A stretch of 64,000 bases of DNA from positions 193,904-257,903 of the forward strand of contig NZ_SOQX01000004.1 in assembly GCF_004366735.1 (NCBI RefSeq). Direction: 5' to 3'. This DNA comes from Thiohalophilus thiocyanatoxydans (GTDB lineage Bacteria > Pseudomonadota > Gammaproteobacteria > UBA6429 > Thiohalophilaceae). The notes under the pieces were generated by a model that did no database searches, was not told the origin of the DNA, and saw only the letters and a program-made list of their open reading frames with translations. Position numbers and translations under genes: made by a program. Numbering within the stretch: the first letter of the stretch is position 1; every line of letters begins with the position of its first letter. Positions 1 through 9,041 of the stretch are shown piece by piece.

Positions 1-470
1 CGAATCCCGACGATGGCGTCGTCGGGCCGGGCATCGCACAGAGTATCCCCCTGCATCTGAATCCTGACGGGGGTATGGTTTACATGGCATACGGAGCTGA
101 TGCTTACCGTCTCGTCAAACATCGGCGCGACAGAAAGGGCATCCAGGGCGCACATGGCGTAGAGGGTATGGCCGTTGACACTGAGCTGGTGCGGGGTTGG
201 TTCACTGGTCAGGGGATAGGCGCCAACCGGCCACTGTCCCTTTCTGTCGAGCACGATCAAATCCGCCTCGCCCAGCCTGCGTAAACCCGCTGCCCGCGCT
301 TCTTTATCGATCACGGTGTCGAGTTCGGGCCCGGTCGGGACCCGGCCGTATTCGATCAAACCGTGCAGGATAGCCTGATGCAGGTTTTTTAACGCGGGGG
401 ACAGCTGCGCCTGCCGTGCCTTGAGCGGCAATTGCCGATTCAGTCGTGCCACGGCGGCTTGAATATCCAT
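1..470 (-). CDS. Alkylmercury lyase (MerB)-family protein, C-terminus cut by window edge
   Basis: The minus-strand frame is open from an ATG at 470 to the window edge, 156 codons without a stop. A GGAG lies six bases before the ATG. The N-terminal 80 residues are helical and the frame then reads YAMCALDAL, with Cys107 and Asp110, followed by SVCHVNHTPVRI with Cys128. This spacing matches the conserved Cys-x-x-Asp and the next cysteine of organomercurial lyases, which split carbon-mercury bonds in the cytoplasm. The third catalytic cysteine would lie beyond the edge, so activity cannot be judged. No mer operon genes are visible. It may be a chromosomal MerB/NosL-like relative rather than a true resistance enzyme. 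Confidence 0.7.
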   Translation of the reverse strand, partial: MDIQAAVARLNRQLPLKARQAQLSPALKNLHQAILHGLIEYGRVPTGPELDTVIDKEARAAGLRRLGEADLIVLDRKGQWPVGAYPLTSEPTPHQLSVNGHTLYAMCALDALSVAPMFDETVSISSVCHVNHTPVRIQMQGDTLCDARPDDAIVGI

Positions 471-872
471 ATGTTCTCCGGGTTATGCCCATACCATGAT
501 GGCAGAGTATACCTGCTAAATGGGTGGATAATGCAGCGGACCCTCCGTGTCACACATACCTGGCCGGACAGGCCATTGGCGACAATTTTGTGACATAGTT
601 CAAATTTTTTTCATGCTGTGTCGCGACTACGCTGTTTTGGGTGAGCGTGGAATGTTTTGCTCCGGATCGATTTGGCCGGGTTGGGGCCCAATTTCGGTGA
701 AAGCCTGCACATGTTATCAGGGTGAATCCTGAGATCCCTGATCAGGGTTTACCCTGATATTTTTGTCTGGTTAAAGCAATCCTGTCGCAAGCCGAAATAT
801 TATAAAGCAGAGAAGAATCTGTTCAGAACGTCTATTTTCGATCATCACCTCATAAAAAGGAATGGAGTGTCG
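471..872. other. Gene-free region with clustered dyads
   Basis: About 400 bases separate the divergent MerB-like gene and the GGDEF/EAL gene. I see no convincing coding frame. The notable content is a nest of overlapping inverted repeats at 715-759, listed separately. No clear sigma-70 promoter stands out for either gene. Confidence 0.5.
715..759. promoter_or_regulatory. Nested inverted repeats, possible operator or terminator
   Basis: TATCAGGGT at 715-723 is the complement of ACCCTGATA at 751-759. Inside lies the 12-bp palindrome CCCTGATCAGGG at 736-747. ATCAGGGT at 741-748 pairs with ACCCTGAT at 751-758 around a 2-base spacer, and a run of T follows at 760-764. The last stem plus T run looks like an intrinsic terminator. 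The repeated CAGGGT half sites also suit a dimeric repressor. The sequence alone does not decide between these. Confidence 0.4.
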
Positions 873-3269
873 ATGAGCAGAGGGAATCAGGATCCCGGTT
901 CGCGGCGGGGCGTCCGTTACCTGGGGCTGATGTCGGGTATCTTCGTGCTGGTGGTGCTGGCGGCGGCATTTACCGTGGCGGTGGTGCAGACCCAGGCAGG
1001 GGTCGCGGCCTACCTGGCCGGGCAAAGTATCTGGTCCCGGGGCCAGGTCAAGACCGTGCTTTACCTGGATGCCTATGCCGAGACCGGCGATCCGGCCATG
1101 TTGAGGCGTGCCCGGCGCTGGCACGATATCCCGCTGGGGGATCTCCAGGCGCGCAAGGCGATGGAAACGGAGCCGTTCGATGATGAGGCAGCGCATGAAG
1201 GATTTTTACGTGGCCGGATTCATCCCGCCGACATCCCGCGCCTGATTACCCTGTTCCGGTATTTTTCAAAGGCGCCATATTTTCGTGACGCAGTCCGCGC
1301 CTGGCAACGCAGTGATCAACAGATTCTGGCCCTGGGCGACATCGCCGATCAGCTCGAAACCGAATGGCAGGCCAGGGAGATTTCTTTCCAGCGGCGAAAT
1401 GCGTTGAGAACCGAACTGGATCGGGTTAGCCGGGAACTGGATGACCATGCACTGGAATTTCGCCGTGCCATGACTCGGCTTGCGCGTCTGATGCCGACCG
1501 CGTTGTCCCTGGCCAGTGTCGTATTCTTTATTGTATTTGGTGTTCTGGCCATGACACTCACGTCGCGCTTGACACGCGCACTTCGAAATTCGGAGCGCAA
1601 GTTCCGGGCAACGTTCGAGCAGGCCGGGATGGGCATTGCCCAGATTGCCGAGGACGGTCGCCTGCTGGAGGTGAATCAGGCGCTGTGTGACATTTTGCGC
1701 TACTCCAGGGAGGAGATATTGAAGTTGAGCTATCCGGAATTGATACACCCGGAGAACAAAGAGAGTAACGATGAAGAATCATTTGCCGCTATTTCAGAAG
1801 CATTCGAAAATCGCACTATCGAACAACGTCTGCTCTGTGGTGATGGTAAAACAGTCTGGGGCAGGTTTACGGTTTCCCGCTTTGAGAAACTGTCAGACTC
1901 ACAGGCCTGTTACATCGCGATCCTGGAAGATGTATCGGAATCCCGTCGCCTGTCCGCGGAACTGAGTTACCAGGCCAGCCATGATGAGTTGACCGGCCTG
2001 AACAACCGGCGTGCCTTCGAACGCTATCTGGAAGAGTTCCTGCAGCGCGCACATAACGACGGTTCCGTTCACGCCCTGTGCTTTATCGATCTCGATCAGT
2101 TCAAGATTATTAATGATACCTCGGGGCATTTTGTCGGCGACTACCTGCTGCGCCAGGTGGCGGAGAGCTTTAGCCACCATATTCGCAAGGGAGATCTGTT
2201 GGCCCGTCTCGGCGGCGATGAGTTCGCACTGATCCTGGAACACTGCGAGCCGGATACCGCCATAAACGTAGCGGAAAAGTTGCGCAAGACCCTGATGGAA
2301 ACAACGTTTGCCTGGGGTGAACAGCGATTCAGTATCGGCTGCAGTATCGGCGTGGTGCCGATTACCGCAACCAGCGTTGACATGGCCAGTCTGCTGCGCA
2401 TGGCGGATGCCGCGTGCTACCTGGCCAAGGAGCGGGGCCGAAACCGGGTTCATCTGGCTTACGAAGACGACAGGGAACTGGTTGAACGTCGGGAACAAAT
2501 GGAGTGGGTCAGCCGGGTCCGTTCCGCGCTCGAGGAAGACCGACTGTTCATGGATGCACAGTACATTGTTTCGCTCACCAATTCCGTGCGACTTCGCTAT
2601 GAGGTGCTGGTACGCATGACGGATGACGATGGAACGGTGCTCCCGCCAGGCGCCTTTCTCCCGGCCGCGGAGCGCTTTGACATGGTACATTTGATCGATC
2701 GCTGGGTTATCGAACATGTCTTTATGCAACTGCATGCGCATCCCGCGCATCTTGCACAGCTCGAAGCCTGCCATATCAATGTTTCCGGGCCCTCCTTCGA
2801 CCAGGAGGATTTTCTCGACTTCGTGGTGGCGCTGTTTGAACAGTATGCCATCCCGTGCGAAAAGATCTGTTTCGAGATTACCGAGACTGCCGCGGTAAGA
2901 AACCTGAATGATGCCCGTCTGTTCATGGAGCGACTGGGCACAATGGGTTGCCAGTTTGCGCTTGATGATTTCGGTGCGGGGCTGTCGTCTTTCGGGTATC
3001 TTCGCCAGCTGCCGGTGGATATTATCAAGATTGATGGCCACTTCGTGCGCAATGTCGCCACCGACGAGACGGATCGGGCGATGGTCAATGCCATTAATAA
3101 TATCGGACAGTCGCTGGGGAAAATGATTGTCGCCGAGTTCGTTGAGGATAATATGGCCCTGGAGCTGTTGCGGGGGATGGGTGTCCATCTCGCACAGGGT
3201 TATGCCGTGCAGTATCCCGGCAGATTTGCCGAGCTGATCAAAGACCGCGCGCTAAATGAACAGGGGTAA
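873..3269 (+). CDS. Membrane PAS-GGDEF-EAL cyclic-di-GMP protein
   Basis: A 798-residue sensor with a transmembrane helix near residues 20-42, a periplasmic region of about 160 residues, a second helix near 210-230, then PAS (about 240-355), GGDEF (about 370-530) and EAL (about 550-790) domains. GGDEF is intact at residue 447 within RLGGDEF. The EAL domain reads EVL at residue 577 and keeps the NVSG, FEITETA, DDFGAG, IKIDG and AEFVED motifs, so both synthesis and hydrolysis of cyclic di-GMP look possible. I chose the ATG at 873, with GGAG five bases upstream; an in-frame GTG at 867 with AAGGA upstream is an alternative. It stands alone, convergent with malate synthase. Confidence 0.93.
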   Translation: MSRGNQDPGSRRGVRYLGLMSGIFVLVVLAAAFTVAVVQTQAGVAAYLAGQSIWSRGQVKTVLYLDAYAETGDPAMLRRARRWHDIPLGDLQARKAMETEPFDDEAAHEGFLRGRIHPADIPRLITLFRYFSKAPYFRDAVRAWQRSDQQILALGDIADQLETEWQAREISFQRRNALRTELDRVSRELDDHALEFRRAMTRLARLMPTALSLASVVFFIVFGVLAMTLTSRLTRALRNSERKFRATFEQAGMGIAQIAEDGRLLEVNQALCDILRYSREEILKLSYPELIHPENKESNDEESFAAISEAFENRTIEQRLLCGDGKTVWGRFTVSRFEKLSDSQACYIAILEDVSESRRLSAELSYQASHDELTGLNNRRAFERYLEEFLQRAHNDGSVHALCFIDLDQFKIINDTSGHFVGDYLLRQVAESFSHHIRKGDLLARLGGDEFALILEHCEPDTAINVAEKLRKTLMETTFAWGEQRFSIGCSIGVVPITATSVDMASLLRMADAACYLAKERGRNRVHLAYEDDRELVERREQMEWVSRVRSALEEDRLFMDAQYIVSLTNSVRLRYEVLVRMTDDDGTVLPPGAFLPAAERFDMVHLIDRWVIEHVFMQLHAHPAHLAQLEACHINVSGPSFDQEDFLDFVVALFEQYAIPCEKICFEITETAAVRNLNDARLFMERLGTMGCQFALDDFGAGLSSFGYLRQLPVDIIKIDGHFVRNVATDETDRAMVNAINNIGQSLGKMIVAEFVEDNMALELLRGMGVHLAQGYAVQYPGRFAELIKDRALNEQG

Positions 3270-3294
3270 GTTATCCGCAATCCGGCCCGGCTGC

Positions 3295-5466
3295 TCAGCG
3301 GTTCTCTTTTTCTTTTACCGCGCGTCTGTGAGTATAGAGTAACGGCTCGGTATAGCCGTTGGCCTGTTCGCGTCCCTTGATGACCAGATCAAAGGCGGCA
3401 CGGAAGGCCTGACTGTTGTTGAAATCCGGCCCCATCGGGATATAGGCGGGATCGTCACGGTTTTGCCGGTCGACTTTTTCCGCCATGCGTTTCATCACTT
3501 CCAGCACCTGTTCGGCGTCGCAGAGGCCGTGGTGCAGCCAGTTGGCAATGTGCTGGCTGGCGATGCGCAGGGTGGCGCGATCTTCCATTAGCCCCGTGTT
3601 ATTGATGTCCGGTACCTTGGAACAACCGATACCCTGGTTGATCCAGCGCACGACGTAGCCGAGGATGCCCTGGGCGTTGTTCTCCAGTTCCTGGCAGATT
3701 TCGGTTTCATCAGGTCTGGTCGCCCCCATCACCGGGATGACCAGCAGATCATTCCGGTCGGTACGCTTGCCGCGGACGATGGCCTGCTGACGCTCGAAGA
3801 CATTTACCTGGTGATAATGGATGGCGTGCAGTACGGCGGCGGTGGGTGAGGGGACCCAGGCGGTGTTGGCGCCGGCCCGGGGGTGGTTGATCTTGGTCGC
3901 CAGCATGGCCTTCATCTCATCGGGCATGGCCCACATGCCCTTGCCGATCTGCGCCTTGCCGGTAAAACCGCAGGCCAGACCAATCTCGACATTGGCGTTT
4001 TCGTAAGCCTGTATCCAGGTGCTTTCTTTCATTGCGCCCTTGCGCACCATGGGGCCGGCTTCCATGCTGGTATGGATCTCGTCGCCGGTGCGATCCAGAA
4101 AGCCGGTATTGATGAAGACCACACGATCCTTCGCGGCGCGGATACACTCCTTGAGGTTGAGCGAGGTACGCCGCTCTTCGTCCATGATGCCCAGCTTGAG
4201 GGTATGTCGGGTCAGTTGCAGCTGATCCTCGATAAAGTCGAACAGCTCATTGGTATAGGCGACTTCCCCGGGGCCGTGCAGCTTGGGTTTGACCAGGTAG
4301 ATGCTGCCGTGGCGGGAGTTGTTGAGCGAACTGTTGCCCCGGATATCATGCAGCCCGATCAAGGTGGTCACCAGTGCATCGAGAATGCCCTCGGGGATCG
4401 GCGCGCCGTAATGGGTGACGATCGCGTCGGTATGAATAAACAGGCCGACATTGCGGATCAGTAACAGACTGCGGCCGGGCAGGGTCAGGGAATCGCCGTT
4501 CGGTGTCTGGTACTGGCGGTCCGGGTTGAGGCGGCGGGTGAGCGTCTTGCCGGATTTGGCGAAGCGTTCCGTCAGGTTGCCCTGCATCAGCCCCAGCCAG
4601 TTACGATAGGCCTGCACCTTGTCCGCGGCGTCGACCGTGGCGACCGAATCTTCCAGATCCTGAATGGTGGTGAGCGCCGCTTCCAGCAGAATATCTTTAA
4701 TACCGGCCGGGTGGCTCTGGCCGACGGGATGCTGGCGATCGATCTGCAGTTCAATGTGCAGGCCGTGATGGCGCAACAGGAGGGTGTCGGGTGTCGTCGG
4801 CTGGCCGTTAAACCCGGCGAACCGGGCCGGCTGTTTCAGGACGGTGGCCGGGCCGTCGTCCAGCACCATCGTCAGCGCGTTATCCTTGATGAGGTACTGG
4901 CTTACTTCGGCATGGCTGCCACGTTCGAGTGGGGCGATTTCGTCCAGCAGGCTCATGGCCCGGGCCACGACCCTGGCGCCGCGTTCGGGGTTGTACTGCG
5001 CGGTGCGTTCGGCGCCGTCGGACTCGTCGATCACATCGGTGCCATAGAGGGCGTCATACAGGCTGCCCCAGCGGGCATTGGCGGCGTTCAGGGCATAGCG
5101 GGCATTGCTCACCGGCACCACCAGTTGCGGGCCGGCCACGCGGGCGATTTCGTCATCCACCCCGGCGGTGGTGATGCTGAAATCATCCCCTTCGGGCAGC
5201 AGATAACCGAGGTCGATCAGAAACTGTTTATACGCATTGTCATCAAAGCGGGGATGCTCACGATGCCAGGCATCGATCTGCGCCTGGAGCTGATCGCGTC
5301 GTTCGAGCAGCTCATGATTGCGCGGGCCGAACTGGTGGACCGCCTCGGAGAGCGTGGTCCAGAACTGTCCGGCGTCGATCCCGCTTCCGGGCAGCGCTTC
5401 GTCCATAATAAAGGCGTGCAGCTGGCTGTCGATCTGCAGTTCGCCGGCCTGGATGTATTGCGTCAT
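3295..5466 (-). CDS. glcB: Malate synthase G
   Basis: Condenses glyoxylate with acetyl-CoA to malate in the cytoplasm. The 723-residue length equals that of the GlcB family, well above the roughly 530 residues of malate synthase A. Recognisable blocks include [36 protein letters not shown] and [18 protein letters not shown]; the last holds the family's catalytic aspartate. GAGGA lies before the ATG. Isocitrate lyase is not in the window. An FAD-linked GlcD-like oxidase that could supply glyoxylate lies 7 kb away but is not in an operon with it. The gene appears monocistronic. Confidence 0.97.
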   Translation of the reverse strand: MTQYIQAGELQIDSQLHAFIMDEALPGSGIDAGQFWTTLSEAVHQFGPRNHELLERRDQLQAQIDAWHREHPRFDDNAYKQFLIDLGYLLPEGDDFSITTAGVDDEIARVAGPQLVVPVSNARYALNAANARWGSLYDALYGTDVIDESDGAERTAQYNPERGARVVARAMSLLDEIAPLERGSHAEVSQYLIKDNALTMVLDDGPATVLKQPARFAGFNGQPTTPDTLLLRHHGLHIELQIDRQHPVGQSHPAGIKDILLEAALTTIQDLEDSVATVDAADKVQAYRNWLGLMQGNLTERFAKSGKTLTRRLNPDRQYQTPNGDSLTLPGRSLLLIRNVGLFIHTDAIVTHYGAPIPEGILDALVTTLIGLHDIRGNSSLNNSRHGSIYLVKPKLHGPGEVAYTNELFDFIEDQLQLTRHTLKLGIMDEERRTSLNLKECIRAAKDRVVFINTGFLDRTGDEIHTSMEAGPMVRKGAMKESTWIQAYENANVEIGLACGFTGKAQIGKGMWAMPDEMKAMLATKINHPRAGANTAWVPSPTAAVLHAIHYHQVNVFERQQAIVRGKRTDRNDLLVIPVMGATRPDETEICQELENNAQGILGYVVRWINQGIGCSKVPDINNTGLMEDRATLRIASQHIANWLHHGLCDAEQVLEVMKRMAEKVDRQNRDDPAYIPMGPDFNNSQAFRAAFDLVIKGREQANGYTEPLLYTHRRAVKEKENR

Positions 5467-5768
5467 GGGTTCCTCTTCTCACATGGTTTGATTGCACGGA
5501 TGCTTGTCACAATCACGGGCATCAAGCCGTCGTTCAATCTATCACTTCGATTCGGCTGTGGCCGTTATGGGCTTTTGCGCCGGCTCTCCAGGTAACTATA
5601 GGACACGATGGACAACGATCTTCCCCAAAACCCTTATAAATTGACCAGAATTGCGGTGATGCAAGCGTCACTTCATCGCCGCCCGACGCCTTTACAGTCA
5701 GGTGGAATGACTATACTTGTGAGAGTCAAGACGAGCGGTCAACTCACAAGCGAGACAGGAGTATGGCG
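5467..5768. other. Intergenic region between divergent genes
   Basis: About 300 bases lie between the start of glcB and the start of the small membrane protein. I see no coding frame. One possible plus-strand promoter at 5691-5717 is listed separately. No repeat family from the right half of the window occurs here. Confidence 0.5.
5691..5717 (+). promoter_or_regulatory. Possible sigma-70 promoter for the small membrane protein gene
   Basis: TTTACA at 5691-5696 and TATACT at 5712-5717 are separated by 15 bases, slightly short of the 17-base ideal. The start codon follows about 50 bases downstream. Confidence 0.4.
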
Positions 5769-6140
5769 ATGACGACGCGTTATCTGAAAATTCTGGAATA
5801 CCTGATGATTGCCGCCGGTGCTGGTGTGGCGTTTCTCTCGGCATTCGAGCCGCAACCGGCGGGGGTCTTTTATCTGCATGCCGGTATCCTGCTGGTCGGA
5901 CTGTTGCCCTATTTTATCTATTCTTTCGCGGTGGCGCTGATGGATCGTGCGCTGGTTACCGTGCATGGAGTCGTACTGCTGGCCATTCATATCTGGATGG
6001 TGTCTGCCGTGCGCTTTGCGACGACGGAGGCGTATGGGGTCAGCATGCTGGTTTACGGGCCAGTGGTCCTGAGTCTGCTTTTGATCCCGCTGGTCATACT
6101 GGCCCTGCGCCGGCCCTGGGGCGTGGAGGCCTCGGAATGA
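5769..6140 (+). CDS. Small multi-pass membrane protein of unknown function
   Basis: A 123-residue protein with about four hydrophobic segments (roughly residues 8-24, 35-55, 60-80 and 90-112) and short charged ends. I do not recognise the family. I chose the ATG at 5769 because AGGAG at 5757-5761 is seven bases before it; the in-frame ATG at 5763 is only one base from that Shine-Dalgarno. It stands alone between glcB and the convergent protease gene, so context gives little hint. It is probably an inner-membrane protein. Confidence 0.6.
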   Translation: MTTRYLKILEYLMIAAGAGVAFLSAFEPQPAGVFYLHAGILLVGLLPYFIYSFAVALMDRALVTVHGVVLLAIHIWMVSAVRFATTEAYGVSMLVYGPVVLSLLLIPLVILALRRPWGVEASE

Positions 6141-6203
6141 TGTGTTTGACCTCACCTTTGATTCAATCATCCCGGCCTGCCCGCCACATCGGCGGCAGGC
6201 GTT

Positions 6204-7373
6204 TTATTGTTCATCCTGTTTTGGCCGCTGGGCCGCTTTAACGGTTCGCTCGAAGGCGTCATTCTGACGCAGGCCCTGGATACGGATTTTACTGCCGGGG
6301 CGAGTGCTGCTGATCAGGTCCAGGGCCGAGGCGACATCGGTGACCGGCTGGTTCTCGATTCGGGTAATGACATCACCCGGTTTCAGTCCGGCCCTGTCCG
6401 CGGGGCCGTTGTTAAGAATGCGGGTGATGATGACCCCTTTTTGATCTTCATCAAGGTTCAGTGATTCGGCGAGGTTATCATTGATACCCTGAATGGCAAC
6501 CCCGATCCAGCCGCGTTTAACCTCGCCATGTTCGATGATCTGTTGCATGACATCGCGGGCCAGGCTGGTGGGAATGGCGAAACCGATGCCTTGCGAGCCG
6601 CCGCTGCGCGAGAAGATTGCGGTGTTGATGCCGATCAGATCGCCGCCTGCGGTGATCAGGGCGCCGCCGGAGTTGCCGGGATTAATGGCCGCGTCGGTCT
6701 GGATAAAGTTTTCGAAGGTGTTGATGCCGAGCATGTTGCGTCCGGTGGCACTGACGATACCGGAGGTGACGGTCTGACCGACACCGAAGGGGTTGCCGAT
6801 GGCCAGCACGACATCGCCGACCCGCAGCTGATCGGAGCGGCCCAGGGTGATGACCGGCAGGTTGTCCAGCTCAACCTTGAGCACGGCCAGATCGGTGTCG
6901 GGATCGGTGCCGACCACGGTGGCGCTGGCGCTGCGTTGATCCGGCAGGGCGATCTGGATCTCTTCGGCGCCGTCGATGACATGGTTGCTGGTGAGAATGT
7001 AGCCCTGGTCACTGATAATAACGCCGGAGCCCAGATTGGTCTCTTCGCGTTCGCGCGGGCCGCCGAATTCTTCACCGAAAAACCGGCGGAACAGGGGATC
7101 ATCCAGTAACGGATGCTCCTCGCGGGTGATGAGCTTTTTAGTGTGGATGTTGACCACTGCCGGGGCGGCTGTCTCCACCGCGTCGGCATAGGAGACCGGA
7201 CCGCTGTTGCGGACAGGTTGTTCGCGGGACGGGGCTTCGCGTACCTCGACCACCGGGTTGCCGCCCGGATTGAGAGCATTGTCGGGTAGCAGGTAGGTGA
7301 CAATGAAGGCTACGGCCAGGCCGAGCACGGCAAACTGAAGAATGAATTTGAGCGAACGGGTCAGGCGCATCAT
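6204..7373 (-). CDS. DegS/AlgW-type periplasmic serine protease
   Basis: A membrane-anchored HtrA protease. From the ATG at 7373 it has 389 residues: an N-terminal helix at about 8-28, a trypsin-like domain and one PDZ domain (about 275-375). The triad is His131 (SNHVID), Asp161 (DTDLAVLKV) and Ser235 (GNSGGAL). One PDZ plus an uncleaved anchor fits DegS/AlgW, which cut an anti-sigma factor in the envelope stress response, better than DegP. The frame stays open to 7445, but that would add residues before the anchor, overlap the divergent gene and lack a Shine-Dalgarno. The pairing with a Nif3 gene is also found near algW in Pseudomonas. Confidence 0.92.
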   Translation of the reverse strand: MMRLTRSLKFILQFAVLGLAVAFIVTYLLPDNALNPGGNPVVEVREAPSREQPVRNSGPVSYADAVETAAPAVVNIHTKKLITREEHPLLDDPLFRRFFGEEFGGPREREETNLGSGVIISDQGYILTSNHVIDGAEEIQIALPDQRSASATVVGTDPDTDLAVLKVELDNLPVITLGRSDQLRVGDVVLAIGNPFGVGQTVTSGIVSATGRNMLGINTFENFIQTDAAINPGNSGGALITAGGDLIGINTAIFSRSGGSQGIGFAIPTSLARDVMQQIIEHGEVKRGWIGVAIQGINDNLAESLNLDEDQKGVIITRILNNGPADRAGLKPGDVITRIENQPVTDVASALDLISSTRPGSKIRIQGLRQNDAFERTVKAAQRPKQDEQ

Positions 7374-7436
7374 GATAAGGAATTGGTTACACTGTGAGAA
7401 TTTCACCGGATAATAACTGATGGAGACGGGATTCGC

Positions 7437-8195
7437 ATGGTGCATCTGAAGGATTTGGTCCGCTATCTGGATGATTTGCTGGAGGTGGAGCGTTTCGGGG
7501 ATTACTGCCCCAATGGATTACAGGTCGAGGGTGCGGCCACTGTCGGCCGGCTGGTATGCGGCGTGACCGCGTCCCAGGCGCTGATCGACGCGGCGATCGA
7601 GCAGGACGCCGATGCCCTGCTGGTGCATCACGGCTATTTCTGGAAAGGCGAGGCGGCCCCGATCGTCGGTATCAAAAAGCAGCGCATCGCACGCCTGCTG
7701 GAACACGGCATCAGCCTGCTGGCCTACCATCTGCCGCTGGATGCGCACCCGGTCTACGGCAACAATGTGCAGCTGGCACAGGTACTGGGGCTGGAGGTGG
7801 AAGGCAGTTTCGGCCCGTCGGGTAATCCCGACATCGGGCTCTACGGCAGGCTGGCCGAACCGCTCTCCGGCGAGGCGCTGGCCGGGCAGATCGCGGCCCG
7901 GCTGGGTCGTACGCCGCTGCACGTGGGCGATGCCGGTGGACCGGTGCGCAGCCTGGCCTGGTGTACCGGCGGGGCCCAGGGATTGATCGAGCAGGCGGTT
8001 CGCCTCGGGGTGGACGCCTATCTGACCGGCGAGGTGTCGGAGCAGACGGTGCATCTGGCGCGGGAAAACGGGATCCATTTTTATGCCGCCGGTCACCACG
8101 CCACCGAGCGTTATGGCGCCCGGGCCTTGGGTGAACACCTGGGCGGCCATTTCGGGCTGGTGCAACAGTTTATTGATATCGACAACCCGGCCTGA
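7437..8195 (+). CDS. Nif3-like dinuclear metal-centre protein
   Basis: A 252-residue protein of the NIF3/YbgI family, which form toroidal hexamers binding two metal ions per subunit; the reaction is not settled. Metal-ligand motifs are visible at both ends: LLVHHGYFWKGE near residue 60 and GHHATERYG near residue 220. GGAGACGGG lies upstream of the ATG. It is divergent from the DegS-like gene, and the two share a short intergenic region. Confidence 0.93.
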   Translation: MVHLKDLVRYLDDLLEVERFGDYCPNGLQVEGAATVGRLVCGVTASQALIDAAIEQDADALLVHHGYFWKGEAAPIVGIKKQRIARLLEHGISLLAYHLPLDAHPVYGNNVQLAQVLGLEVEGSFGPSGNPDIGLYGRLAEPLSGEALAGQIAARLGRTPLHVGDAGGPVRSLAWCTGGAQGLIEQAVRLGVDAYLTGEVSEQTVHLARENGIHFYAAGHHATERYGARALGEHLGGHFGLVQQFIDIDNPA

Positions 8196-8438
8196 ATGCC
8201 GGTCAGATCACTATCAGACCAGGGAGCTGAGATAACTTATTGATGCGCTAGGGTATATAGCCGGCTTTCTTGACCCCGGCAGCCTGATACGCGAAACTAT
8301 GTCCGCCTGAAATCTTGGATGTTTACCACATTCTAAAATTCTCATTTAGGCATAGCGATTTCAAGAGCACGATTTTTCGATGATGGCCGGTTGTCGGCTG
8401 TGATCCTTATTATACCTGAGTCGGGGAGATTGATTTAA

Positions 8439-9041
8439 ATGAGTACCGATGGCATTGATACCAGCCGACGCCGGTTTCTGCTTGCCTCTACCAGCGTAGT
8501 AGGTGCAGCGGGCGTTATCGGCATCACGATTCCGTTTATTTCGTCCATGAACCCCAGTGCCCGCGCCCAGGCGGCCGGTGCACCGGTGGAAGTGGACGTC
8601 AGTAAACTGTCACCGGGTGAACGGGTGACGGTCGAATGGCGCGGCAAACCGATCTGGGTGATTCGCCGTACCGAGCAAAACATCGCCGATCTGGAATCCC
8701 TGAACGACAAACTGGCGGATCCGCAATCGAACGCGCCGCAGCAACCGCCCTATGCGCAGAATCTCCATCGCTCCCGTGAAGATAATCCCGAAATCGCTGT
8801 GCTGGTCGGAATTTGTACCCATCTGGGCTGCTCGCCCACCTATCGTCCGGAGCCGGGCGCCAAGGATATGGGCGGCAAGGAGTGGAAGGGCGGTTTCTTC
8901 TGTCCCTGCCACGGTTCCAAATTCGATCTGGCCGGTCGGGTGTACGCGGGTGTTCCGGCGCCGACCAATCTTGTCATTCCGCCGTTTAAATTCTTGAGTG
9001 ATTCAGTCGTGCTGGTCGGTGAAGACGGAGGGGCAGCCTGA
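8439..9041 (+). CDS. petA: Ubiquinol-cytochrome c reductase Rieske iron-sulfur subunit
   Basis: The 2Fe-2S subunit of the bc1 complex, 200 residues. The N-terminus carries SRRRFLLA followed by a hydrophobic stretch, a twin-arginine signal anchor. The cluster motifs are CTHLGC at 126-131 and CPCHGS at 155-160, giving Cys126, His128, Cys155 and His158 as ligands and Cys131/Cys157 as the disulfide. It is the first gene of petABC, and its stop overlaps the petB start by one base. The 243 bases upstream must hold the operon promoter, but I see no convincing -35/-10 pair. Confidence 0.98.
   Translation: MSTDGIDTSRRRFLLASTSVVGAAGVIGITIPFISSMNPSARAQAAGAPVEVDVSKLSPGERVTVEWRGKPIWVIRRTEQNIADLESLNDKLADPQSNAPQQPPYAQNLHRSREDNPEIAVLVGICTHLGCSPTYRPEPGAKDMGGKEWKGGFFCPCHGSKFDLAGRVYAGVPAPTNLVIPPFKFLSDSVVLVGEDGGAA

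Noticed and set aside
547..732. Small plus-strand frame of 61 codons before the GGDEF/EAL gene
   Set aside because: No Shine-Dalgarno, unusual composition, and it overlaps the dyad cluster; not supportable as a gene.
1899..3188. Minus-strand frame of 429 codons opposite the GGDEF/EAL gene
   Set aside because: Shadow of a gene with intact catalytic motifs; no signal, domain or Shine-Dalgarno.
8196..8438. Sigma-70 promoter for petABC (TTGACC near 8270 or TATTAT near 8408)
   Set aside because: Neither hexamer has a partner at acceptable spacing, so I could not call a site.
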